The notes under the pieces were generated by a model. That model was given only the letters and a program-made list of their open reading frames with translations. It did no database searches and was not told the DNA's origin. From a virus, in IMG/VR virus record IMGVR_UViG_3300012944_000069, positions 1-21,120 of that record: a DNA stretch of 21,120 bases. One strand, given 5' to 3'. The position numbers were made by a program, and so were the translations under genes. This document shows, piece by piece, positions 14,566 through 20,468 of this stretch (within the stretch, counting starts at the first letter, position 1; each line of letters begins with the position of its first letter).

Positions 14566-14578
14566 TACAGGACCTGTA
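14566..14578. repeat. Repeat element copy 24
   Basis: TACAGGACCTGTA, intergenic, 11 bases after the two-tier hairpin. Confidence 0.9.
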
Positions 14579-14633
14579 GCTAATTGTGAGACAATTGGCT
14601 TCAAAACTTGTAGCATTTGTTGGCAAAGTCTCA

Positions 14634-14639
14634 TATAAT
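14634..14639 (+). promoter_or_regulatory. Perfect TATAAT without clear -35
   Basis: TATAAT about 95 bases before the zinc-ribbon gene, in an AT-rich stretch. The best -35 at 17 bases is TAGCAT, which is poor. A candidate only. Confidence 0.25.
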
Positions 14640-14735
14640 TGAGGCCAAATCGAAGGCTGATACGTGTGAGAGAGGCTAAAGCCAGTGCTGACAGATGAGA
14701 GTTGTGGGCAATAGGGCTCAATTGAAGGAGAAATC

Positions 14736-14936
14736 ATGAAAATGCACAAATCAATCACAGCCGACCTCATCATGGATGCTGTCGAGCGGCGCATGATAAC
14801 CCTCGATAATCCGGGCTTCTGCAAAGCCTGTGGAAATGAGCAAGAGGGCTGCGAGCCAGATGCTCGGAACTACGAATGCGAGGCTTGCGGCGAAAAGCAA
14901 GTCTTCGGTTCTGAAGAGTTGCTTTTGGAACTCTGA
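14736..14936 (+). CDS. Zinc-ribbon-type small protein
   Basis: 66 aa with AAGGAG 6 bases before the ATG. It has a helical N-terminal third (ITADLIMDAVERRM) and then two CxxC pairs, FCKACG (about residues 28-33) and CEACGEKQ (about 47-54), plus one extra Cys between them. This is the arrangement of a zinc ribbon, found in phage proteins that bind nucleic acid or other proteins. Partner unknown. Just after the stop a hairpin carries the repeat element at 14960. Confidence 0.75.
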   Translation: MKMHKSITADLIMDAVERRMITLDNPGFCKACGNEQEGCEPDARNYECEACGEKQVFGSEELLLEL

Positions 14937-14959
14937 TCTACAGTCTAATGGGGTTCAAC

Positions 14960-14972
14960 TACAGGTCCTGTA
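14960..14972. repeat. Repeat element copy 25
   Basis: TACAGGTCCTGTA, after the zinc-ribbon gene; flanks GGGTTC / GAACCC lengthen the hairpin with one bulge. Confidence 0.9.
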
Positions 14973-15025
14973 GTGAACCCTATTGGGAAGTCGATCATGG
15001 CTTCACAACATAGGAGTAACGTCTC

Positions 15026-15268
15026 ATGCTCAATAAGATCATTCTCACTGCAATCACCCTCGTCAGCCTGTCCAACATGCCGGCGTCAGCCGGTGACTAT
15101 ATCGATGATATGGTCGCCAAGGCTCAGAAGTCGGTCGTCTCGGCGCAAGCCCGTTTGGACAAAGCCCTTCTCTGTCAGAAGGACAAGCCCACCTGTCTGA
15201 CTGGCCTGCGACAGGCTGCACAGAAGTCGGCCGATCGTGCAGCAGCCAAGCTCGCAGCAATCAACTAA
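15026..15268 (+). CDS. Exported small helical protein with signal peptide
   Basis: 80 aa with AGGAG about 9 bases upstream. MLNKIILTAITLVSLSNMPASA is a good Sec signal: a Lys after the start, a hydrophobic core and an ASA cleavage site before GDYIDD. The mature part (about 58 aa) is helical and Ala/Lys/Gln-rich, with one Cys pair (LCQKDKPTC) that could form a disulfide in the periplasm. No lipobox is seen. Possible roles are superinfection exclusion or another cell-envelope function, but no family is recognised. A cluster of hairpins follows it. Confidence 0.75.
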   Translation: MLNKIILTAITLVSLSNMPASAGDYIDDMVAKAQKSVVSAQARLDKALLCQKDKPTCLTGLRQAAQKSADRAAAKLAAIN

Positions 15269-15269
15269 T

Positions 15270-15433
15270 CCAACCGGCGACGGTTGGTAGGGATAACTTA
15301 TCAAGCTTGCCTCTGATCAGTTATCCCCCAGTGTGATCATGGTTGACAGTCACGGGGCTGTCTCTGTTAGCCCTCTGGTCACACTGGTTTATCAGTATTA
15401 GTAACCCCAGCCACTGTAGTTACTAATGCTGAT
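15270..15433 (+). repeat. Four consecutive stem-loops
   Basis: Stem 1 CCAACCG/CGGTTGG (15270-15287). Stem 2 GGGATAACTTATCA / TGATCAGTTATCCC with one mismatch (15290-15327). Stem 3 CCAGTGTGA/TCACACTGG (15328-15387) with inner pairings. Stem 4 ATCAGTATTAGTAAC / GTTACTAATGCTGAT with one mismatch (15391-15433), followed by T-rich sequence. They nearly touch each other and lie between the exported protein and the next gene. Confidence 0.65.
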
Positions 15434-15467
15434 TTGATCGTTTTGATTGTATTTTTCGGTCAAACTG

Positions 15468-15490
15468 CATCGTGCCCTACGGGCGGAAAG
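15468..15490 (+). promoter_or_regulatory. Leader hairpin upstream of the gene at 15503
   Basis: ATCGTG, then CCC TAC GGG forming a stem-loop, then CGGAAAGGA containing the ribosome site. The same frame with a changed stem occurs before the gene at 15901. Confidence 0.45.
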
Positions 15491-15502
15491 GAATGTTCTA
15501 CA

Positions 15503-15856
15503 ATGGCTATCAATCTAATCATCAAAGGCTCATTCGATGATGCAATCAATGCTGCGTCATCGCGCGGTATCATCCTTCGTCAACTACAATCAACCGGTCA
15601 TGGTGAGACTTTGGCAATCACTGGCGACAGGAATTTAGTTGTTGTCATAGAATGGTTCAATGCTGACTTCGCACCGATCAAGCTCGGTGAAAGCCTTGGC
15701 TATGCTGCTGGATCACTACTTCACTATTCACAGCCAGAGGCGCGATCTCATATGGCTTTATACGTTGGCGATGAGGATCAATTCAGCGATGATGACTTCG
15801 CTACAGACCCTGTAGCTGATCAGCCTGATCTGTCTGCGGATATGATTGACGGCTGA
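15503..15856 (+). CDS. Hypothetical protein
   Basis: 117 aa from MAINLIIKGSFDDAIN. ATG 15503 is chosen over an upstream start at 15434 because AAGGA precedes it and the upstream part crosses a conserved leader hairpin. The first 70 residues look like a small alpha/beta domain (INLIIKGSF, ILRQLQSTGHGETLAITGD, LVVVIEWFN); the end is acidic (EDQFSDDDFATDPVADQPDLS). The repeat element at 15802 is read there as ATDPV. The motif RQL--TGHGE recurs in the gene at 16534. Confidence 0.65.
   Translation: MAINLIIKGSFDDAINAASSRGIILRQLQSTGHGETLAITGDRNLVVVIEWFNADFAPIKLGESLGYAAGSLLHYSQPEARSHMALYVGDEDQFSDDDFATDPVADQPDLSADMIDG
15802..15814. repeat. Repeat element copy 26
   Basis: TACAGACCCTGTA, inside the gene at 15503, read ATDPV. 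Confidence 0.85.
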
Positions 15857-15874
15857 ATTTTTGGTGTAATCACA

Positions 15875-15897
15875 TCGTGCGCTCTGCGCGGAGAGAG
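15875..15897 (+). promoter_or_regulatory. Leader hairpin upstream of the nucleotidyltransferase gene
   Basis: ATCGTG, then CGC TCT GCG, then CGGAGAGAG just before the ATG. Compared with 15468 the stem changes a C-G pair to G-C while the flanks stay the same. Confidence 0.45.
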
Positions 15898-15900
15898 AAT

Positions 15901-16338
15901 ATGACAATCGTTGATGATTTGATCAGTGAGGGCTGTCAAGCAACTTTGATTGGTTCTCGCGCTATCTGTGATCCAGTGCCAACCAGCTCGGACGAGGATT
16001 ATCTGATCTATCATAAGCCAACACTATCGATTGACGATGTTCTCAAGAAGCATGGCTTGGATATCGCTGCTCCAACAGATTATGGAAATCTGTCGAAGGG
16101 AGACTTTCGGTCGTTTCGTTCAGGTAATATCAATCTGATCATCACAACGAAGACCACCTTTGAGACTAAGTTTCTGCTCGCTGTTCACGTATGCAGAAGC
16201 CTCAATCTACTATCTAAGTCTGATCGCATTCTCGTTCATCAAGCAATCTTGTATGGCAATAAGTACGAGAAGAAGAAACTGGCTAAAGTCTCGCCTGCGA
16301 ATATATGGCAACTGATCATAGATGCAGCAACACAGTAG
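15901..16338 (+). CDS. Nucleotidyltransferase-fold protein
   Basis: 145 aa from MTIVDDLISEG, with GGAGAGAG before the ATG. LIGSRAICDPVPTSSDEDYLIY (split here: LIGSRAICD, then PVPTSSDEDYLIY) matches the nucleotidyltransferase signature: Gly-Ser (18-19), a spacer with Pro, then Asp31-x-Asp33 as metal ligands followed by hydrophobic residues. The rest contains a further strand (INLIITTKT) and a helical C-terminus, like minimal or phage-type members. Such proteins transfer NMP to a protein, RNA or small molecule; the substrate is unknown. It shares a leader hairpin type with the gene before it. Confidence 0.7.
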   Translation: MTIVDDLISEGCQATLIGSRAICDPVPTSSDEDYLIYHKPTLSIDDVLKKHGLDIAAPTDYGNLSKGDFRSFRSGNINLIITTKTTFETKFLLAVHVCRSLNLLSKSDRILVHQAILYGNKYEKKKLAKVSPANIWQLIIDAATQ

Positions 16339-16363
16339 CTCTGTACGGAAAGGATGAAAGATC

Positions 16364-16537
16364 ATGCTCACCAAAGCTCAATTGGACAAAGCTCTATCAC
16401 AGACGCTTGAAGCTCAGCGTATCCTTACAGGGATACAGCAGCTGATCGCACTGCCATATGGGATTGCTCCACTAGCTGACACGTTCGATTTGATACAGGG
16501 TCTGTATGCAGAATTGAAACAGGAAGACAAGTCATGA
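16364..16537 (+). CDS. 57-aa helical protein
   Basis: MLTKAQLDKALSQTLEAQRI start with AAAGGA upstream and a stop overlapping the next gene (ATGA at 16534-16537), so the two are coupled. The sequence is almost fully helical, with heptad-like Leu/Ile spacing. The repeat element at 16494 is read as IQGLY near the C-terminus, the less usual frame. No function recognised. Confidence 0.65.
   Translation: MLTKAQLDKALSQTLEAQRILTGIQQLIALPYGIAPLADTFDLIQGLYAELKQEDKS
16494..16506. repeat. Repeat element copy 27
   Basis: TACAGGGTCTGTA, inside the 57-aa gene, read IQGLY (less usual frame). Confidence 0.85.
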
Positions 16538-16794
16538 AAGTTTCGCTTCCATCTCGCCCGTACAAGGTGTATGCATTCGTGTCTACACAGTGCGAACTCG
16601 AACGTGAGCCATCATGGTTGATTGGTGTTGACAATGCTGAACCGGCTAAGCGTCGGATCAGTCTGTTTAGAACTGTGTATGCTGGTATATATGGGTTTTC
16701 TGATGTTGACAACCGGGACAAGTTCGTGCGACAATTGAACAATACTGGACACGGTGAGATCGCTCATGTGTGTTCGTTACTAAAGGGTGAATAG
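16534..16794 (+). CDS. Hypothetical protein, coupled to the upstream gene
   Basis: 86 aa, MKVSLPSRPYKVYAFV, with AGGAAG about 10 bases before the ATG; the ATG overlaps the upstream stop. Probable small alpha/beta domain: strands KVYAFVS and SWLIGVDN, then a helix DNRDKFVRQLNN. Its C-terminal RQLNNTGHGE resembles RQLQSTGHGE in the gene at 15503. No family recognised. Confidence 0.65.
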   Translation: MKVSLPSRPYKVYAFVSTQCELEREPSWLIGVDNAEPAKRRISLFRTVYAGIYGFSDVDNRDKFVRQLNNTGHGEIAHVCSLLKGE

Positions 16795-16804
16795 CACAGT
16801 CCAT

Positions 16805-16817
16805 TACAGGTCCTGTA
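16805..16817. repeat. Repeat element copy 28
   Basis: TACAGGTCCTGTA, between the 86-aa and 342-aa genes; symmetry extends to TCCA / TGGA with one mismatch. Confidence 0.9.
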
Positions 16818-16867
16818 GTGGATCATGGTGTTCATCGGGAGCACTATAACAGAAGGAGTTATCTATC

Positions 16868-17896
16868 ATGGCAAAGGAAGCAAAAAAGTCACCCGCCGCC
16901 GAGGCGCCAAAGGCTGATGCAGCCGAAACCGCCACAAAGCCGATCAAGAAGGTCAATCCTTCAACCCTCGGCAGTGTCGATCTGGTCCCCTTCAAGGCCA
17001 ATCAGGTCGCTGCATTTGGCAACAACTTCATGGTCGCCCTCGTTGCGCAGGCCGGTCTGGAAGAGGATGCACAGAAAGCCCTCGCCGACGCATCGCAGGC
17101 CAAGGTTTTTCTCTCATTCGAGATGACCAAGGCGATCTTCACACTCGCTCACAAGTCCAAGGGCTCGAAGAACGAGATCGACGTGTTTGGTATCTTCGGC
17201 GATGTCAAGGATGTCGAGAAGCTCAACAAGCGTATCCTCATTGAGATGGGCGTGATGAAGCGGCAGGTCAACGATGCGACCGACGCTGTGGAATACATCT
17301 GGACCGACGAGAAGGTCAAGGCGCTCTACGAATATACTGCTGAACTCAAGGACAAGGACAAGCCGGAATACGATCGGCGGTATAACAACCGCAAGCGGCT
17401 GAACCTCCGCCTTTCGGAAGCGTGCAAGGCGGCATCAACCCTCATGGATCACAAGCTGAACCCGGATGATCTGTTCTATTCGGAGTCCGAGACTGGCGAA
17501 CTGGTTCCGACGATCAAGAACGCTCCGAAGCAGATTGGCGGCGATGCTGGCATTGTGCAGATGAACGTTCGCAAGCCGGTCAAGGGTGCGACGCTCTCGC
17601 CCACGATGTCTTCGCTCGTGAAGATCAGCACCGAGCGTCACAAGGAACCCGCGAAGCCGCGTGGTGACGAGGGCGAGAAGCGTGAAGAAGAGAAGATGGG
17701 GATGACCGACGAGGCTTTCGGATCCATCGTCAACTCTGTCAAGCGCGCCGTGATGAAGCAGGAGAACGTCTTCACGCCCGAGATGCAGAAGCATATCACG
17801 TCGCTCTATACCCAACTCGGCGAGACGATGAAGACGTGGATCATCAAGAAGCCGGAAGCTTCGAACGCCGACAAGGCGGCCGAAGCGGTCGCGTAA
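16868..17896 (+). CDS. Large hypothetical protein, probably highly expressed
   Basis: 342 aa with GAAGGAG 8 bases upstream. The first 30 residues are a low-complexity Ala/Lys/Pro/Glu tail; then come a mixed domain (about 35-150, with FMVALVAQAGLEEDAQKALADA and VFGIFGDVKDVEKLNK), a charged helical region (YTAELKDKDKPEYDRRYNNRKRLNLRLSEACKAA) and a Lys-rich C-terminal part. Codons are strongly biased to AAG, CTC, GGC and GAG compared with neighbours such as 15503-16794, suggesting high expression or a different origin. It stands between two repeat elements (16805 and 17898). No domain recognised; an abundant nucleic-acid-binding or scaffold-like protein would fit but is not shown. Confidence 0.8.
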   Translation: MAKEAKKSPAAEAPKADAAETATKPIKKVNPSTLGSVDLVPFKANQVAAFGNNFMVALVAQAGLEEDAQKALADASQAKVFLSFEMTKAIFTLAHKSKGSKNEIDVFGIFGDVKDVEKLNKRILIEMGVMKRQVNDATDAVEYIWTDEKVKALYEYTAELKDKDKPEYDRRYNNRKRLNLRLSEACKAASTLMDHKLNPDDLFYSESETGELVPTIKNAPKQIGGDAGIVQMNVRKPVKGATLSPTMSSLVKISTERHKEPAKPRGDEGEKREEEKMGMTDEAFGSIVNSVKRAVMKQENVFTPEMQKHITSLYTQLGETMKTWIIKKPEASNADKAAEAVA

Positions 17897-17897
17897 C

Positions 17898-17910
17898 TAC
17901 AGGTCCTGTA
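17898..17910. repeat. Repeat element copy 29
   Basis: TACAGGTCCTGTA, two bases after the stop codon of the 342-aa gene, just before its 3' hairpin. Confidence 0.9.
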
Positions 17911-17911
17911 A

Positions 17912-17939
17912 TCAGGCCCGACAATCCCGTCGGGCCTGA
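17912..17939 (+). terminator. Hairpin after the 342-aa gene, weak terminator
   Basis: 11-bp perfect stem (TCAGGCCCGAC / GTCGGGCCTGA), loop AATCCC, but only CTCTTT after it. It may attenuate reading into the acidic-protein gene or protect the 3' end of the upstream message. Confidence 0.5.
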
Positions 17940-17962
17940 ACTCTTTCAGAAGGAACACAGAT

Positions 17963-18262
17963 ATGGCAATGGATGACAACGATGACGGCGTTTTCGTGGA
18001 TGCGACGCTGGATAATCATGGTCTCGACAGCGACATCTTCGATTTCACTTCAACGACGGATGACAACACAGACATTTTTCCTGTTGTTGCTCCAATTCCT
18101 GCAATCATGGATGCTCATTATGCTGTCAATGACGACGGCACAACAGACACAGCTGCGATCAGTTTTGTCGATGCGAGCAACAATCTCGTGCTGTCTGTGG
18201 ATTTCATTCATCACAGTGTTTGGTCAGTGCTCAACGGCGAACGCACCGACTGGATATTGTAG
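17963..18262 (+). CDS. Acidic hypothetical protein
   Basis: 99 aa, MAMDDNDDGVFVDATLDNHG, with AGAAGGAA upstream (ATG 17969 is an alternative). The first 45 residues are very Asp-rich; the second half looks like a small beta domain (AAISFVDASNNLVLSVDFIHHSVW). It is followed 11 bases later by a strong terminator, so it ends a transcription unit. No family recognised; acidic phage proteins sometimes mimic DNA, but nothing specific supports that here. Confidence 0.65.
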   Translation: MAMDDNDDGVFVDATLDNHGLDSDIFDFTSTTDDNTDIFPVVAPIPAIMDAHYAVNDDGTTDTAAISFVDASNNLVLSVDFIHHSVWSVLNGERTDWIL

Positions 18263-18273
18263 TCGATCTCTTG

Positions 18274-18307
18274 GGGGCTGATCAATCTGATCAGCCCCTT
18301 ATTTTTT
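18274..18307 (+). terminator. Strong rho-independent terminator
   Basis: Perfect 11-bp stem GGGGCTGATCA / TGATCAGCCCC with loop ATC, followed by TTATTTTTT. It ends the unit containing the genes at 16868 and 17963. Confidence 0.9.
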
Positions 18308-18329
18308 GTGCCTTTTGGAAATACAGTTG

Positions 18330-18358
18330 TTGCAATTAAGTGAGATATTAGGTATAAT
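18330..18358 (+). promoter_or_regulatory. Sigma70-like promoter
   Basis: TTGCAA, 17 bases, perfect TATAAT, starting 23 bases after a strong terminator and 46 bases before the 28-aa gene. It has no repeat element in its core, so it may be constitutive; an element lies about 60 bases downstream. Confidence 0.6.
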
Positions 18359-18403
18359 CATTTGTTAGCTGATTTGATCCAGCAACGAACATAGGAGGAA
18401 GCC

Positions 18404-18490
18404 ATGCGAGGGGATACTGCTACAGGCTCTGTAGTTGAAAGCCCTCTGATCACACACACGCTCCACCACTACCAAAGCATTCGGGGATAA
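18404..18490 (+). CDS. 28-aa peptide carrying the repeat element in frame
   Basis: MRGDTATGSVVESPLITHTL and 8 more residues. AGGAGGAA lies 4 bases before the ATG, about the strongest ribosome site in the window, and a good promoter lies 46 bases upstream. The repeat element at 18421 is read as ATGSVV, the frame used in real genes. It may be a leader peptide for the 122-aa gene that follows or a short functional protein. Confidence 0.5.
   Translation: MRGDTATGSVVESPLITHTLHHYQSIRG
18421..18433. repeat. Repeat element copy 30
   Basis: TACAGGCTCTGTA, inside the 28-aa gene, read ATGSV. Confidence 0.85.
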
Positions 18491-18572
18491 TATCCCGGAT
18501 CGACATATCAATTGAGCGGGGTGCGACGCTCATTCTGATCCGCACACTAAACGTCTCAATAGGAGGTTGATC

Positions 18573-18941
18573 ATGCCACAGCAATTCACAAACGATATCG
18601 AAACTAAATACTCTGGTCTTATCAGGGATGCCAACTTTGTTGTATCGGCATATCATGCTGACAAATCGCCTGCTCTTCAGATCATGTCTCCTGAAGGTGA
18701 AGCGGTACTTACAGCATCTGTATGCATGGATATTCCGCCGGAGGAAGATTGTATCATCATCAAAGATTGGTCGGAGAATGAAGGTATCGAGGCTGTATTG
18801 ATCAAAGCAGGTCTCATCGAGGCCAACAATGATCCTCGACTTCATGCATCAGGTTTTGTTCTTGCTGGCGAGTTTAAGATGATTGGTAAATTGCTCGAAG
18901 CTTGGCAGAAGTTCAAGGCAACTGAACTACAGTACCTGTAG
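18573..18941 (+). CDS. Hypothetical protein with a 'KDWSENEG' block
   Basis: 122 aa from MPQQFTNDIETKYSG with GGAGG 7 bases upstream. The core ALQIMSPEGEAVLTASVCMD, then IIIKDWSENEGIEAVLIKAGLI, is of a type I recall from small phage proteins of unknown role. Two repeat elements touch it: 18710 read as LTASV inside, and 18928 whose last bases form the TAG stop (CTG TAG), so operator and stop codon are superimposed. Confidence 0.7.
   Translation: MPQQFTNDIETKYSGLIRDANFVVSAYHADKSPALQIMSPEGEAVLTASVCMDIPPEEDCIIIKDWSENEGIEAVLIKAGLIEANNDPRLHASGFVLAGEFKMIGKLLEAWQKFKATELQYL
18710..18722. repeat. Repeat element copy 31
   Basis: TACAGCATCTGTA, inside the 122-aa gene, read LTASV. Confidence 0.85.
18928..18940. 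repeat. Repeat element copy 32
   Basis: TACAGTACCTGTA; its last bases form the TAG stop of the 122-aa gene. Confidence 0.9.
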
Positions 18942-18955
18942 TTGGGGCGATCAGT

Positions 18956-19057
18956 ATGGCTGTTTGGTTTGCCATTCGTCGTGCCAGTGATGGAGCATTC
19001 TATTCAAAGAATGCTGCCTATCGCACAAATAGAAAGGAACCGTCTCATGGCAACTGA
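18956..19057 (+). CDS. 33-aa basic peptide
   Basis: MAVWFAIRRASDGAFYSKNA and 13 more residues ending EPSHGN. A GGGG run 9 bases upstream could serve as ribosome site. The stop overlaps the next gene start by 11 bases, like many junctions here. Aromatic-rich and basic, it looks like a real small protein rather than noise. Function unknown. Confidence 0.45.
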   Translation: MAVWFAIRRASDGAFYSKNAAYRTNRKEPSHGN

Positions 19058-19283
19058 AGTCAAAATGTATCGCGACAAGGCTGGTGAACTCCACAATGAT
19101 CGGCTTTCTGCTGATGTCGGCGATGCTCGTTACACTGTTGAGGAAGTTCTGATCAATCGCGATTGGAAGGATATTGAAGCTAAGGAGATCGTTGGCTTCC
19201 TTCTCTCTAATCGGCCGATAGTACAGGACCTGTATCGAGCCATTGATAAGAAAGCTAGAGCGGAGGTTAAGGCCAATGTTTAG
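19047..19283 (+). CDS. Hypothetical protein
   Basis: 78 aa from MATEVKMYRDKAG; AAAGGAA lies about 8 bases upstream, and the longer frame back to 18942 is rejected because it lacks a ribosome site. Pattern: short strand, YTVEEVLINRDWKDIEAKEIVGFLL, and a Lys/Arg/Ala helix at the end. The repeat element at 19222 is read as VQDLY (less usual frame). The end overlaps the next gene by 8 bases. No family recognised. Confidence 0.6.
   Translation: MATEVKMYRDKAGELHNDRLSADVGDARYTVEEVLINRDWKDIEAKEIVGFLLSNRPIVQDLYRAIDKKARAEVKANV
19222..19234. repeat. Repeat element copy 33
   Basis: TACAGGACCTGTA, inside the 78-aa gene, read VQDLY (less usual frame). Confidence 0.85.
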
Positions 19284-19458
19284 CTCCAGAACCAAACGAG
19301 CAGCCTTGCGAAACTTGCTCATCGTAGCCGATACTTATGCCTTCAAGGGCACAATGCATTGGGACGAACACGACGATATGGATCGACAATATCTTCGTGC
19401 CATCAATCGCATGGAGAAAATTCTCGATCTGCCCCTGACGAAGAAGCTAGAGCCATGA
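19276..19458 (+). CDS. 60-aa hypothetical protein
   Basis: MFSSRTKRAALRNLLIVADT start with GGAGGTTAAGG upstream inside the previous gene. Helical, with a basic N-terminus and a conserved-looking TMHWDEHDDMDRQYLRAINRMEKIL segment. The stop overlaps the next start as ATGA. No function recognised. Confidence 0.55.
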   Translation: MFSSRTKRAALRNLLIVADTYAFKGTMHWDEHDDMDRQYLRAINRMEKILDLPLTKKLEP

Positions 19459-20078
19459 CTGACCAGTCCCAATCTCGTGTCAAACTCTTTCACGTCCAAG
19501 TCCTTCTCCCCGAGGCTCTCAATTGGACAACCCTATCCATTATCGCTGAAACTCATTGGGCTGCTCGTCACTGTGCCGAGCATTTTGGCATTGTCGGGCT
19601 GGCCTTCGAGGTCCCAATCAATCCTCAACCATTCGACGATTACGAAGAGGGCATCTTCCACCAAAACTCCCATCGCGCCGCTGGCGTGGTCCCCGCTACA
19701 GGGCCTGTAGCAACATCAAGGAAACCTCAAATGACCAAGAAATCGAAAGAAGGCGACCAGACTGATCCGAATGTCGATGTTTCGACTGATCTCGGTCCAG
19801 TCTACATCGATCCGATAGAGGCGAAGATCACGGAAGCTCTCGCTGCGGCGCAGGCCGAGTTCGGCCGTGAGCTTTCCGATGCCGAAGTCCAGTCCATTCG
19901 TGATCATGTCCGCAAGGAGCACAACGAGGCTGTCGCCGAGGACGACGAGAAGGCTCGTTTGGCATTCAGCACTGCCGTGTTTGATGAGGGCGGTCCATCG
20001 GCCAATCGGCTTCTTCAGACTCTGTACAAGAAGCATGTCCTCAGCTGGATTGATGTGAAGCACATTCTCGGCGACTAA
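19455..20078 (+). CDS. 207-aa two-part protein, possibly a fusion or two start sites
   Basis: MTDQSQSRVKLFHVQVLL start, coupled to the gene before. The first about 92 residues form one unit (LNWTTLSIIAETHWAARHCAEHFG). The last 115 residues begin with their own MTKKSKEGD (ATG 19731, preceded by AAGGAAA) and are acidic and helical with strongly biased codons like the gene at 16868. Between the two lies the repeat element at 19697, read as ATGPV. Either a single protein, two fused genes, or a gene with an internal second start. No family recognised. Confidence 0.6.
   Translation: MTDQSQSRVKLFHVQVLLPEALNWTTLSIIAETHWAARHCAEHFGIVGLAFEVPINPQPFDDYEEGIFHQNSHRAAGVVPATGPVATSRKPQMTKKSKEGDQTDPNVDVSTDLGPVYIDPIEAKITEALAAAQAEFGRELSDAEVQSIRDHVRKEHNEAVAEDDEKARLAFSTAVFDEGGPSANRLLQTLYKKHVLSWIDVKHILGD
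19697..19709. repeat. Repeat element copy 34
   Basis: TACAGGGCCTGTA, at the junction of the two parts of the 207-aa protein, read ATGPV. Confidence 0.85.
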
Positions 20079-20111
20079 CCTCGCCGAGCCAAAACTTCTC
20101 TTGCAAAAGAG

Positions 20112-20172
20112 CCGAACTCCTGATAGTGTCTTGTTTAATAACAAATGTTAAGAAGACATATCAGGGGTTCGG
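20112..20172 (+). repeat. Long imperfect hairpin
   Basis: About 20-bp arms (20112-20132 and 20153-20172) with one mismatch and one bulge, enclosing a 20-base AT-rich loop, in the gap before the gene at 20256. No T-run follows. Confidence 0.55.
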
Positions 20173-20228
20173 GCGGTGAAAAATCTCACAGAACTAATCT
20201 GTCTGTCGTCTCACGTCTCTAGTCTCAC

Positions 20229-20242
20229 TACAGCACCTTGTA
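20229..20242. repeat. Repeat element copy 35, variant
   Basis: TACAGCACCTTGTA, 14 bases, one inserted T in the right half; intergenic, before the gene at 20256. Confidence 0.7.
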
Positions 20243-20255
20243 TTGGAAACCAATC

Positions 20256-20468
20256 ATGTCTCGCATCCGGCTCAACTTGGGCCGTCAGCAGCCGTTTGTC
20301 GATCGCGTACTCGGTGGCTGGCGGTTTTGGATAATCTACAACTCTGACGTCTCAGCAGGAACGTATTACGAGCTTTGGGATACTGGTGAAGTCAATCTCG
20401 TAAAGGCTTCTGCAACTCAAACGGAGGATATCATTTATGTTAGAAAAGCTGATCCAACTGAAAAATAG
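20256..20468 (+). CDS. 70-aa hypothetical protein
   Basis: MSRIRLNLGRQQPFVDRVLG, with GGAAACC just upstream. Aromatic-rich strands (WRFWIIYNSD, TYYELWDTGEVNL) suggest a small beta-rich fold. The last 32 bases overlap the next gene, whose ribosome site is inside this one. No function recognised. Confidence 0.55.
   Translation: MSRIRLNLGRQQPFVDRVLGGWRFWIIYNSDVSAGTYYELWDTGEVNLVKASATQTEDIIYVRKADPTEK

Noticed and set aside
14973-15200. 75-codon + strand frame overlapping the signal-peptide gene
   Set aside because: Ser/Arg/Pro-rich out-of-frame reading; the signal peptide and ribosome site support the other frame.
15402-15418. CTGTAG in the loop of stem 4 as an element
   Set aside because: No TACA at the right distance; half-site only. 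Similar lone half-sites at about 583 and 20850 are also not counted.
16826-16918. 30-codon frame (MVFIGSTITEG) ahead of the 342-aa gene
   Set aside because: It runs through the strong ribosome site and into the gene in another frame; no ribosome site of its own.
17435-17815. 126-codon - strand frame opposite the 342-aa gene
   Set aside because: His/Arg/Leu-rich mirror of a strongly codon-biased gene; no start signal.
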